Assembly: GCA_002408485.1 (NCBI GenBank)
Contig: DHSP01000038.1
Coordinates: 27,807-60,515, forward strand
Direction of reading: 5' to 3'
Source: Proteiniphilum sp. UBA5283
Lineage (GTDB): Bacteria > Bacteroidota > Bacteroidia > Bacteroidales > Dysgonomonadaceae
Length of the DNA: 32,709 nucleotides
Part shown: positions 9,401 through 16,829 of the stretch, in pieces
Numbering within the stretch: position 1 is the stretch's first letter
Layout: each line of letters begins with the position of its first letter
Notes under the pieces: model-generated
The model's database searches: none
Told to the model about the DNA's origin: nothing
Seen by the model: only the letters and a program-made list of their open reading frames with translations
Program-made: the position numbers and the translations under genes

Positions 9401-10534
9401 TCCATCAAGCGCGAGGCTGAGAGCCATTCTGTTGTTCATGGCATATGTATCTTCCGCAACAGGCGAAAAGCTGTACTTATTAAACAGAGGTGCTTCATGG
9501 CCGATGAAGTTGATCCCTCCACCGTATGTTCCCAGCCAGATATTATTAAAGGAGTCCTGAAACACACAGCGCACATTCGAATTTGAAAGGCTGTTCCTAT
9601 TATACCCTACCGTATAGTGCTGCATGTTCAATTGAGTTGGTGATGTAAAAAAGTGTTGCCGCAAATCCAGGACATACACACCGTTCAGTTCTGTGGCAAT
9701 CCAGAGCTTATTATCTTCTGTCTGCCGAATATCAAAAATACCCGAATTCAACGGACTTTCCGGTGACACATCAGGTTTGATGAATATTTCTCTTTCGGTA
9801 TTAAAAAGCACCAGCCCTTTATCTGTTCCCACCCAGATATTCTGATGGCTGTCTTTGTAAATTCGCCTCACCTCATTCCCGGGAATTGATCCGGGGTCTG
9901 CAGGATTATGACGGTAGTTTTTCACCTGATTACTCCCCAGAGAGAGCACACTCAAACCGTCCGACACATGTCCGATAAAAAGATGTCCATCCTGATCATC
10001 CAATACAGTCCATACATTATCTGATGGCAACCCGGATAGAGTGGATCGATTATAATGAGAAAAGATTTTGCTTTTTTTGTCAAAGTATTCCACGCCCCGA
10101 TGATAAGTGCTCAGCCACAAATTGCCGTCCCACGAATGAGCAATAGCTGTCACATCGTTTGTAATCAGGCTGTTTCCATCTTTGTCAACATGCTGAAACA
10201 CCTCAAGAGAATCCTTAACGTAGTTATATCCGTTCAATCCATCCCGCTGTGTGGCTATCCATATTATTGGATCGTCCGGATCTGCAAGCACATAATTCAG
10301 TTCATTCCCGCTTATATCCTTTGTATGTTTTAAAAAACGGGTAAACCGGAGACCATCGAACTTATTCAGTCCCTCTTCAGTAGCAAACCAAAGAAAACCA
10401 TCTCTGTCCTGAGTGATACTGACTACATGATTATTTGACAATCCCTGCTCAACACCTAAAGGTGTAATTAAAGATGGCTGGGCTGATAATCCAAGAAATA
10501 ATCCCAAAAAAAGTGTTAGTGAAAAAAATCTCAT
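6482..10534 (-). CDS. Hybrid two-component system sensor/regulator (HTCS2)
   Basis: This is a second full-length HTCS of 1350 residues. Parts in order: signal peptide (about 1-18); periplasmic propeller repeats (about 25-660); Y_Y_Y domain (about 695-775, ending in PPGHYQFQV); membrane segment (about 790-811); HisKA with His846 in NITHELRTP; HATPase with NLMANAVKNT (959-968), DTGCGIP (994-1000) and GTGIGL (1022-1027); receiver with Glu1101/Asp1102, Asp1144 and Lys1196; AraC-type HTH (about 1240-1350). No key residue is missing. It is clearly divergent in sequence from HTCS1, so it is not a recent duplicate. It is divergent from susC and so is the first candidate regulator of the susC-susD-DUF3823 operon. 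Its 3' end is 19 bp from the convergent GH43 stop. Confidence 0.95.
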   Translation of the reverse strand: MRFFSLTLFLGLFLGLSAQPSLITPLGVEQGLSNNHVVSITQDRDGFLWFATEEGLNKFDGLRFTRFLKHTKDISGNELNYVLADPDDPIIWIATQRDGLNGYNYVKDSLEVFQHVDKDGNSLITNDVTAIAHSWDGNLWLSTYHRGVEYFDKKSKIFSHYNRSTLSGLPSDNVWTVLDDQDGHLFIGHVSDGLSVLSLGSNQVKNYRHNPADPGSIPGNEVRRIYKDSHQNIWVGTDKGLVLFNTEREIFIKPDVSPESPLNSGIFDIRQTEDNKLWIATELNGVYVLDLRQHFFTSPTQLNMQHYTVGYNRNSLSNSNVRCVFQDSFNNIWLGTYGGGINFIGHEAPLFNKYSFSPVAEDTYAMNNRMALSLALDGENKLWIGTDGGGINVFENGKRVHLFTKESGNLSHNSIQALFKDSFHNIWIGSFMGGVNHYDHQSKRFASLLLDGKSNQDVRCFYEDNENNIWVGTSSGIYLLDAKGKKQKAHYTSAENGLPEDLVRCIGQDHKGRMWIGTFGRGLAVFTADMEPFKYFNEQNGFSSNSINYLFADSRGCVWVATGEGLACFKEGDSFEYHLYGREEGLINTHIRAITEDKDKNIWFSTNMGVSCYISDSGKFQHYGHVGKTPMSSFLNTVVKDNKNEMIYFGSVNGVYFFKPFSVLQEQNVPPAIVTEIKVYESGTSIGDELTLNYFEGNNETIRLNHNQNSFSISYCVQDYALVDRVDYVYRLKGLEDTWQEVAENNVTFRNIPPGHYQFQVSARMKNQLLPDDVYTISIRVAPPLWLTWWAKAIYIVLTLSVLASILYIYKKRVDIQSSYEMEKKKHAHEQELNDERLRFYTNITHELRTPLTLIIGPLEDLQHDPQLPPKQHQKIALVRQSALRLLDLINQLLEFRKTETQNKELCVSKGNISELVNEIGLKYKEFNTKPEVEIVTELESEETVLYFDREVVNTILDNLMANAVKNTDSGKITLSLHTFYKNDRLYTEIRVEDTGCGIPEDELDRVFERYYQVRNNKQASGTGIGLALIKKLAEVHEGTVSVVSEINKGSTFRFTILTQNSYPNALHADKEAREGMEQEIENEPDEERRNSEKQILLVVEDNREIRDYIAESLSDTFDVITAGEGEEGCTAAFINIPDVIVSDIMMPGMDGITFCKRVKEDVRTSHIPLILLTAKGSLQDKEDGYVSGADSYLTKPFSATLLRSRIDNLLENRKKLAEQFKLNLKLDSKSVLLNKSLNQLDSEFIANVTQLIEDNMEQEKIDVGFLSDALSMSSSTLYRKIKALTGVSTNEFIRKVRMSRAEQLLLTGKFTVSEVGYQVGMSSPVYFRQCFKEEFGMAPSDYIRKIKAE

Positions 10535-10556
10535 TCGTTCCGAAAGTTTATCAATT

Positions 10557-10564
10557 CAAATATA
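10557..10564 (-). promoter_or_regulatory. Predicted -7 box of the HTCS2 promoter
   Basis: The minus strand reads TATATTTG, a full match to TAnnTTTG, 22 bp before the HTCS2 ATG. The spacing gives a leader of roughly 15 nt, like that predicted for GH97. No strong -33 box is seen. Confidence 0.5.
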
Positions 10565-10604
10565 CGATAAAAGAGGCAAAATAGAAGATGTTTTTTGCCA
10601 CCGC

Positions 10605-10648
10605 ATGATTTAAGACCCGTTAATGAATGATTCACTACCGTCTTAAAT
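10605..10648. promoter_or_regulatory. Nested inverted repeat and direct repeat between HTCS2 and susC
   Basis: ATTTAAGAC (10608-10616) pairs perfectly with GTCTTAAAT (10640-10648). Inside lies a second palindrome, TGAATgATTCA (10624-10634), centred within 1 bp of the outer one. Overlaid on this are direct repeats: ATGATT at 10605 and 10627, and CCGT at 10617 and 10638, the latter exactly 21 bp apart. The right copy is part of CTACCGT (10635-10641). The element lies between the two divergent promoters and is a likely regulator site. A binding protein is not shown; HTCS2 is the obvious candidate. Confidence 0.5.
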
Positions 10649-10671
10649 TATGTATGGGGAAAGTTAATTTG

Positions 10672-10679
10672 TAATTTTG
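10672..10679 (+). promoter_or_regulatory. Predicted -7 box of the susC operon
   Basis: TAATTTTG is a full match to TAnnTTTG. A one-base-short alternative, TAATTTG, lies at 10665-10671. Either would give a leader of about 230 nt before the susC ATG, far longer than for the other promoters in this window. Confidence 0.5.
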
Positions 10680-10689
10680 CAAAAGGTTC

Positions 10690-10918
10690 GAGAAAGTTAT
10701 AAAAGCTTAATGGGAACACACGGACAACGGTTTTTAAACACTTTGCGAGTAAGATTTAATGATTGAGGTTCTCAAGAGGTAATGTATAGATTGAAAGACC
10801 AAGGAGTAATATGAAATCACTTTTAGCGATATTTTGAACTTTATTAAGCCATAAAAAACTATATCGACAATTTATATGATTTTAGGATGTTTTATTTATC
10901 TAAAAAACGCATGAAAGA
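10690..10918 (+). other. Long susC 5' leader with a chain of tiny ORFs
   Basis: This stretch between the predicted promoter and susC holds no gene-sized ORF. It has a small hairpin, TTGAG/CTCAA, at 10763-10775. It also has five very short ATG ORFs: 10759-10782 (7 codons), 10782-10814 (10), 10811-10837 (8), 10876-10914 (12) and 10911-10922 (3). Most are joined by overlapping stop and start codons, and the last overlaps the susC ATG as ATGA. The third has a perfect AAGGAG at 10801-10806. Whether any is translated is unknown. Confidence 0.35.
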
Positions 10919-13900
10919 ATGAGAAAAAAACTCTATTTAAAAGGGAAAAGAATTTGTTTTACGCTTTTATTAATGTGGACATTTTCTTTAGGAATGTTTG
11001 CGCAAAATATTACTGTGAGTGGAACAGTAAAAGACGCAAAAAATGAACCGTTGATAGGCGTTACTATTCGCGTAGTAGAATCTACAGTAGGGACAATCAC
11101 CGATTACGAAGGGAACTACACACTTACGGATGTACCTACAAATGCTACATTGGAATTTTCTTATGTAGGAATGCAAACACAAACAATTGCACTGGACGGA
11201 CGTAAAAGGCTCAATGTGGTATTAAGCGAGGATGTGGGTTTGCTGAGTGAAGTAATAGTTGTTGGCTATGGTACACAATCAAAACGAAAGGTCACCACAG
11301 CAGTCAGCAGTATCGATTCGGAGGACATTATGCGTTCCTCTTCTACCACAACCGCGGGGGCGCTTTCGGGCAAGATGGCCGGAGTCTCTACCAGAGCCAT
11401 CGATTCACGTCCGGGTAGAGGTATCAACGTCGAAATTCGTAATATGGGGAAGCCTTTGTATGTAATAGACGGCATACCCTACGGAGGTGAAGCCAGTAGA
11501 AACTGGTTAGGAAAATCAAACGTTTCTGGTGAAGATGCTTTCAATGCCCTTAGCCTGGAAGATATTGAGAGTATTTCAATATTAAAAGATGCATCTGCTT
11601 CTATTTATGGTCTTCGTGCTTCAAGTGGAGTAGTATTGGTTACCACTAAAAAGGGACGTAAGGAAGACCGTGCTACAGTAAATGTGAATGCATATTATGG
11701 CTGGCAAAATCTCACTCGTTTTCCCGAAATGGCTAATGCACCACAATACATAAGAGGTCTCCTTGAATCAGAACAGAATGCAGGAAAAGATCCAAGTACG
11801 CTTTATACTCCTGAAGAGTTTGCAAAATGGCAAGCAGGAACAGAGCCGGGATACAAAAGTTATGATTATTATGATATTATCATGAGGAACAATGTCCCTC
11901 AGTACAACATCAATGCCAACGTTTCCGGAGGGTCGGAACGTTCTAACTATTATTTATCGCTTTCAAATACTGGACAGGAAGCCATGATGAAAGACTTTGA
12001 CTACAACCGAACAAACTTTCAGGTAAATTTGGAAAGCAAGATATCTGATCGATTTACTGTTGGAACTCAAACAAGCGCCAGAGCGGAACGAACAAGCGAT
12101 GTGGGACTACCGGGTGGTGACGGATATTTCTCTTCAATATTGTCAATCTTTAGCAGCATACCTACCTATGGGCCATATGCAAATGATAACCCTCAATACA
12201 TGAATGCAATTCCTAACAGGCCGGACTTGAACCCTGCACTCTTTTCAAGAGATATTGCCGGTTATAAGGATAACTATACAAAAAATTTCAATGTGAACGT
12301 ATACGGCCAGTATAAGTTCGATTTCGGCCTGACTGCAAAGTTCACTTATTCCTATAATTATACGCATCTTGACTTTGACGGATTCCAATATTCATATGAT
12401 TTTTACACGTATGACAGACCAAATGACGAATATATTCTCGGTGGTGGACAGAGTGCAAGATGGAGGCTGGAAGAACAAACAGACTCAAAATCACGGTATG
12501 GTCAGTTTATGCTGAATTATGCAAAAACACTCGGAGACCACAATATGGAGGCTGTTTTTGCATACGAGAGATCAGACTACGACAGGACAAACAGATGGTC
12601 TAATACAGCTCCAACAAACAATTATATTCCTTTTAAAACATTACCTGAACTTACAGGGTATGGCGATCAATGGGCATATCAGGCACGTTCTGGGTATGTG
12701 GGAAGATTAAACTATAGTTTCAGAGATAAATATATGGTTGAATTATTGGGCAGATATGACGCCTCATACCTGTATGCTCCAGGTAAACGATGGGGATTTT
12801 TCCCTGGTGCCTCTGCTGGCTGGCGCATATCAGATGAACCATTCTTTGAAGGCTTGAAGGAGACTGTCGACGATCTTAAACTAAGAGCTTCTGTTGGCCA
12901 AACAGGTAGCGAAGCGGGTGTAAGTATGTTCGGCTATATTAGCGGATACGACTTCGGAAACGGAGGAGCCGTTTTAGATGGCAAATACGTGATCGGAGTA
13001 AGGCCACGCGGGTTGCCCGTAACCAATCTATCCTGGGAGAAAAACACGACGTACAATGCAGGAATTGACGCCCGTTTTCTCGGCAGCAGGCTTTCATTTA
13101 CAGCCGATGTTTTCACGAAGATTATTTCCGGTATCCCCGCAGCTCGTTATGATGTGCTTCTCCCAAGTGAAGTGGGTTATTCGCTTCCGAACGAAAATCT
13201 TAACAAGAATGCATACAGGGGAGCAGAGGGTATGATTACATTCAGTGACACGTTTGGAGATGTGGGGTTCACAGTGAGTGCAAACGGTACATACTCCCGA
13301 TTTAAACGTCTGGAAAGCTATAAGCCTCGTTTTGGAAGTTCATGGGATGAATATCGTAATTCTGCCGAAAACAGGTGGGGTGGAATTTGGTGGGGATACC
13401 AGGCCATAGGCCGATTCCAGTCTGAAGAAGAAATTAGAAATTACCCCATTGATAATGACGGCCAAAATAATAGAACGCAACTTCCTGGTGACATTATTTA
13501 TAAAGATGTCAATGGCGATGGCATCATCAACTCAATGGATGAAAGACCAATTGGATATCCTACCGGTTGGGCACCCATGTTTAGCTTTGGCGGAAACATC
13601 GGATTACAATGGAAAGGATTTGATTTGAATATGGACTTTGCGGGGGCAGCCATGCAATCATGGTTTCAGGATTACGAGTTAAGAAATCCATTCCATGCAG
13701 GAGGCAACTCTCCGGCTTATCTCCTGGAAGACAGATGGCATCGTGCCGACGTCTATGATCCGAATAGTGAATGGATCCCCGGGAAATATCCTGCAATCAG
13801 AAAAGGGACCAGCGTGAATAACGGCAGAAACAGTGACTTTTGGCAACATGATGTCCGATTCCTTCGTTTGAAGAATGCAGAAATCGGGTATAGTCTGCCT

Positions 13901-14077
13901 AAAACAATTATAAGCAAAGTGAATATAAGCAAATTACGCGTTTATGCCAGTGCTTCTAATCTGTTCTCTTTAGACAATGTGAGCGAATATCAAATCGACC
14001 CGGAAATTGAAGCAAGGGCTGCAGTCGTCTACCCCCAACAAAGAACAATTCTGGTCGGATTAAATGTAACATTTTAA
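10919..14077 (+). CDS. SusC-like TonB-dependent outer-membrane transporter
   Basis: This is the outer-membrane channel that, with its SusD partner, imports glycan fragments using TonB energy. The 1052-residue protein has a signal peptide (about 1-29, ending in FAQ) and a carboxypeptidase-regulatory-like domain (about 30-105, VSGTVKDAKNEPLIGVTI). A TonB box region (EVIVVGYGTQ, 111-120) and a plug (to about 245) with the family signature LEDIESISILKDASASIYG follow, then a 22-strand-type barrel ending in the aromatic C-terminus LVGLNVTF. The plug loop before PLYVIDG is short (IRNMGKPLYVIDG), a known subgroup form. It is first in a three-gene operon, 11 bp before susD. Base composition looks more AT-rich than the araA/GH51 genes downstream. 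Substrate (arabino-oligosaccharide) is inferred from context. Confidence 0.95.
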   Translation: MRKKLYLKGKRICFTLLLMWTFSLGMFAQNITVSGTVKDAKNEPLIGVTIRVVESTVGTITDYEGNYTLTDVPTNATLEFSYVGMQTQTIALDGRKRLNVVLSEDVGLLSEVIVVGYGTQSKRKVTTAVSSIDSEDIMRSSSTTTAGALSGKMAGVSTRAIDSRPGRGINVEIRNMGKPLYVIDGIPYGGEASRNWLGKSNVSGEDAFNALSLEDIESISILKDASASIYGLRASSGVVLVTTKKGRKEDRATVNVNAYYGWQNLTRFPEMANAPQYIRGLLESEQNAGKDPSTLYTPEEFAKWQAGTEPGYKSYDYYDIIMRNNVPQYNINANVSGGSERSNYYLSLSNTGQEAMMKDFDYNRTNFQVNLESKISDRFTVGTQTSARAERTSDVGLPGGDGYFSSILSIFSSIPTYGPYANDNPQYMNAIPNRPDLNPALFSRDIAGYKDNYTKNFNVNVYGQYKFDFGLTAKFTYSYNYTHLDFDGFQYSYDFYTYDRPNDEYILGGGQSARWRLEEQTDSKSRYGQFMLNYAKTLGDHNMEAVFAYERSDYDRTNRWSNTAPTNNYIPFKTLPELTGYGDQWAYQARSGYVGRLNYSFRDKYMVELLGRYDASYLYAPGKRWGFFPGASAGWRISDEPFFEGLKETVDDLKLRASVGQTGSEAGVSMFGYISGYDFGNGGAVLDGKYVIGVRPRGLPVTNLSWEKNTTYNAGIDARFLGSRLSFTADVFTKIISGIPAARYDVLLPSEVGYSLPNENLNKNAYRGAEGMITFSDTFGDVGFTVSANGTYSRFKRLESYKPRFGSSWDEYRNSAENRWGGIWWGYQAIGRFQSEEEIRNYPIDNDGQNNRTQLPGDIIYKDVNGDGIINSMDERPIGYPTGWAPMFSFGGNIGLQWKGFDLNMDFAGAAMQSWFQDYELRNPFHAGGNSPAYLLEDRWHRADVYDPNSEWIPGKYPAIRKGTSVNNGRNSDFWQHDVRFLRLKNAEIGYSLPKTIISKVNISKLRVYASASNLFSLDNVSEYQIDPEIEARAAVVYPQQRTILVGLNVTF

Positions 14078-14088
14078 TAAAAAAGATT

Positions 14089-15933
14089 ATGAAGAAAATA
14101 CACATATACTATTTGTCAATATTACTGGTTGTCGCGGGAGCGTTTGCTGGATGTAATGAGGATGATTGGTTACAAAGAACACCCAAAGACAGGATTACTG
14201 ACGAGCAACTATGGAACGACCCAAACATGATCTTGGGGTTACTGGCCAATTACTACGACAGGTTGCCTCAATTAGCAGGAGTCTTTAATACTGGTACAAA
14301 TACCGAATTCGATGATGCTATGTGGTCGGGGCACGTCGACCAGAACTGGAGGAATGACATTAATTATGGAGATGATTATGCGCGTTATTGGGATTACACC
14401 TTTATTCGCGATATTAATTTGTCCTTGGAGAACATGGAGAAGTACAGTGTAAAACTGACCGATGTTCAAAAAAATCAATTTAATGCTGAACTTCGCTTTA
14501 TCAGAGCGTTTGTCTACTTTGAGCTGGTGAAAAGAATGGGAGGGGTTCCTCTTATTACAACACAGTTGATTTACGATGGAAGTGGGGACCCGTCATCACT
14601 ACAAATACCTCGCGCCAAAGAATCTGAAGTATATGACTTTATTTATGATGAAATTCAGGCAATAAAAGACAATTTTACCATAACGGAAAAGAGCAGAACC
14701 CGTGCAAACAAATTTGTTGCATTGGCATTACAAAGTCGCGCGATGCTCTATGCCGGTTCAATTGCAAAATATAACAACCTTATGAGTGCACCAATCTCTA
14801 CTCCTGGTGGAGAGGTAGGTATTCCTGCTAACAAAGCTGCCGAATATTATCAAAAATCATTGTCAGCGTCTAAAGAGATTATCGCCAATCCTGAATATGA
14901 GCTTTATAACCCTGGTGGATCCTCCAAAGGGGAGAATTTCTATAAGCTATTCATGGATAAGAATGCAAAGGAAGTAATCTTTGCAAAGGATTTCATGACT
15001 GGCAAGGTACACGGATTTACATACGACAACGTAGTCAGAAGTTTTAGATCTGACATTGAAGGATCTTCTATGCTGACTCCCTCTCTTAGTCTGGTAGAAA
15101 GTTATGAATATCTAGATGGTTCTGATGGGCGCCTAAAAGACAAGGACTCCGAAGGCAATTACATCGTTTACGACAACATGTCCGACATATTTGCAAATAA
15201 AGATGCCAGGTTGTATGGTACTGTGGTCTACCCGGGAAGTCAATTTCGCAATATGCCGGTAAACATACAGGCAGGGGTAGCTATTTGGGAAGATGGAGGA
15301 TATAAATTTCGAATTGGAAATCTTGGAACAACATACGAGGATGGCAAGGTGCTCACAGGGTTTGATGGACCCAAAGATGATGACCAGTATGTAAGTAACA
15401 CAGGGTTTTATCTGCGTAAATTTGTCAGTGAGAATCCTCAGGACGGTGTTCGTCCGAGTCTTGCTTCAAATTGGTGGACCTGGTTTCGTCTTGGCGAAAT
15501 CTATTTGAATGCCGGAGAAGCTGCATTCGAGTTGGGCGACGCAAGTGCACTGGGATACATCAACAAGGTTCGCGAAGTCCATGGTGGATTTCCTGCAAAT
15601 AGCCTAACTACTCTGACTATTGAGATCATACAGAATGAACGACGTGTGGAACTTGCATTTGAAGACCACAGATATTTTGACTTGAAACGCTGGAGAATAG
15701 CTGATAAGGTATGGAACGGACAGGATTCTGATCCCAACGCAGTAGTTCATGGTTTGTATCCATATAGAATTTCTCGCCCCGGACACGCTGATGATGGAAA
15801 ATATATATTTGAGAGAGTAAGACCAACCCGTTTCAAGAGAGCTCGTTTTTTTCGTATGGCCAACTATTATTCTTCGATTAGTCCAACAGTGTTGAACAAC
15901 AATCCGAAGCTGGTTAAAAATCCATTCCATTAA
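14089..15933 (+). CDS. SusD/RagB-family glycan-binding lipoprotein
   Basis: This is a surface lipoprotein that forms the lid of the SusC channel and binds the incoming oligosaccharide. Of 614 residues, the first 22 are a lipoprotein signal ending in AFAGC (Cys22). The mature start CNEDDW is acidic, as in the surface-export signal of Bacteroidota lipoproteins. The family's helical (TPR-like) N-terminal part is recognisable (ELRFIRAFVYFELVKRMGGVPL, about 133-155). So is the conserved C-terminal block (INKVREVHGGFP, then NERRVELAFEDHRYFDLKRWR). It follows susC by 11 bp and precedes the DUF3823 gene by 20 bp, so the three are one transcript. Confidence 0.95.
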   Translation: MKKIHIYYLSILLVVAGAFAGCNEDDWLQRTPKDRITDEQLWNDPNMILGLLANYYDRLPQLAGVFNTGTNTEFDDAMWSGHVDQNWRNDINYGDDYARYWDYTFIRDINLSLENMEKYSVKLTDVQKNQFNAELRFIRAFVYFELVKRMGGVPLITTQLIYDGSGDPSSLQIPRAKESEVYDFIYDEIQAIKDNFTITEKSRTRANKFVALALQSRAMLYAGSIAKYNNLMSAPISTPGGEVGIPANKAAEYYQKSLSASKEIIANPEYELYNPGGSSKGENFYKLFMDKNAKEVIFAKDFMTGKVHGFTYDNVVRSFRSDIEGSSMLTPSLSLVESYEYLDGSDGRLKDKDSEGNYIVYDNMSDIFANKDARLYGTVVYPGSQFRNMPVNIQAGVAIWEDGGYKFRIGNLGTTYEDGKVLTGFDGPKDDDQYVSNTGFYLRKFVSENPQDGVRPSLASNWWTWFRLGEIYLNAGEAAFELGDASALGYINKVREVHGGFPANSLTTLTIEIIQNERRVELAFEDHRYFDLKRWRIADKVWNGQDSDPNAVVHGLYPYRISRPGHADDGKYIFERVRPTRFKRARFFRMANYYSSISPTVLNNNPKLVKNPFH

Positions 15934-15953
15934 TCTCATAAAAAAACATTCAA

Positions 15954-16628
15954 ATGAAAAGATATTATTTATTTATAGCTCTTTTAATAGGTATCATATT
16001 CACCGGATGTGAATATGATAATTTCGACGAGCCAAAGTCCACCCTCTCCGGTAGCGTGGTGTATGAGGGGAATCCTGTAGGAATAAGGAACAACGGCCCA
16101 CAGTTGGAATTATGGCAAGACGGATATCAGTTACGATATGCTATTCCAGTTTATATTGCACAAGATGGGACTTATTCAGTCAGTCTGTTCGACGGGGAGT
16201 ACAAGTTGGTGCGAAAAGCCGGAGCACCTTGGGAACCTCAGCTGAGCGACACAATTACAATCAATGTAAAAGGCAACACGGTGTACGATGTACCAGTAAA
16301 GCCCTATTTTACAATCTCCAAAGAAAGCTTTCAGCATGCATCGGGTAAGATCACTGCAAACTTTACGGTTAATAAAATTGTAGAAAATGCAAATCTTGCT
16401 CAAGTAAGATTATTCATCGGACATTCAGTGTTGACAGATCAGAATAAAAAAGAGCAGGTTGTCGATGTTGACATATCCGGAATCATCTTCGGACAACAAT
16501 CCTCTCTTTCTGTGAATCTGTCTGAAAGTCTCAAAAAACTGGACGAAGTATTTATACGAGTTGGCGTTCGTGCAAATGTAACGAATGAGTTTTATTATAC
16601 ACAGGTGCAAAAGATTAGCCTGAAATAA
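15954..16628 (+). CDS. DUF3823-type lipoprotein (SusE-position protein)
   Basis: This is a 224-residue lipoprotein, with lipobox IIFTGC giving Cys19. Residues 33-115 form a carboxypeptidase-regulatory-like beta-sandwich (SGSVVYEGNPVGIRNNGPQ) of the DUF3823 type, followed by a second all-beta domain. The mature start CEYDNFDE is acidic, consistent with display on the cell surface. Proteins of this type occupy the SusE/SusF position after susD in many PULs and are thought to help bind glycan. No catalytic residues are expected. It is the last gene before the terminator at 16642. Confidence 0.85.
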   Translation: MKRYYLFIALLIGIIFTGCEYDNFDEPKSTLSGSVVYEGNPVGIRNNGPQLELWQDGYQLRYAIPVYIAQDGTYSVSLFDGEYKLVRKAGAPWEPQLSDTITINVKGNTVYDVPVKPYFTISKESFQHASGKITANFTVNKIVENANLAQVRLFIGHSVLTDQNKKEQVVDVDISGIIFGQQSSLSVNLSESLKKLDEVFIRVGVRANVTNEFYYTQVQKISLK

Positions 16629-16641
16629 TAAATTTACAAGA

Positions 16642-16695
16642 AACCAAAAGGGCAACAGGATGCCATGTCTGATGTTGCTCCTTTTGGTTTTATTT
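16642..16695 (+). terminator. Intrinsic terminator of the susC operon
   Basis: The left arm AACCAAAAGGGCAACA (16642-16657) pairs with TGTTGCTCCTTTTGGTT (16673-16689) with a single bulged base, around a 15-nt loop. TTATTT follows. It lies 13 bp after the DUF3823 stop and separates the transport operon from the GH97-ara block. Confidence 0.9.
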
Positions 16696-16752
16696 GTAAA
16701 TATGTTTTTTACCTTTATAAGAGAACCTTCCCGAAAAAAATGATTGATTTGT

Positions 16753-16807
16753 CTACCATTTGTATCTATTTATCTACCTTTTATTAAGGATAAGTGCATT
16801 ACTTTTG
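16753..16807 (+). promoter_or_regulatory. Operator and promoter of the GH97-ara block
   Basis: Half-sites CTACCAT (16753-16759) and CTACCTT (16774-16780) start 21 bp apart. The 30-bp element matches the one before the GH43 at 4874-4903. TACTTTTG at 16800-16807 is a full TAnnTTTG -7 box, about 22 bp before the GH97 ATG. The second half-site with its T-run takes the place of the -33 box. This is the only promoter I can see for the ten genes that follow. Confidence 0.7.
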
Positions 16808-16829
16808 TGTTATAGCAATAATTTAAACG

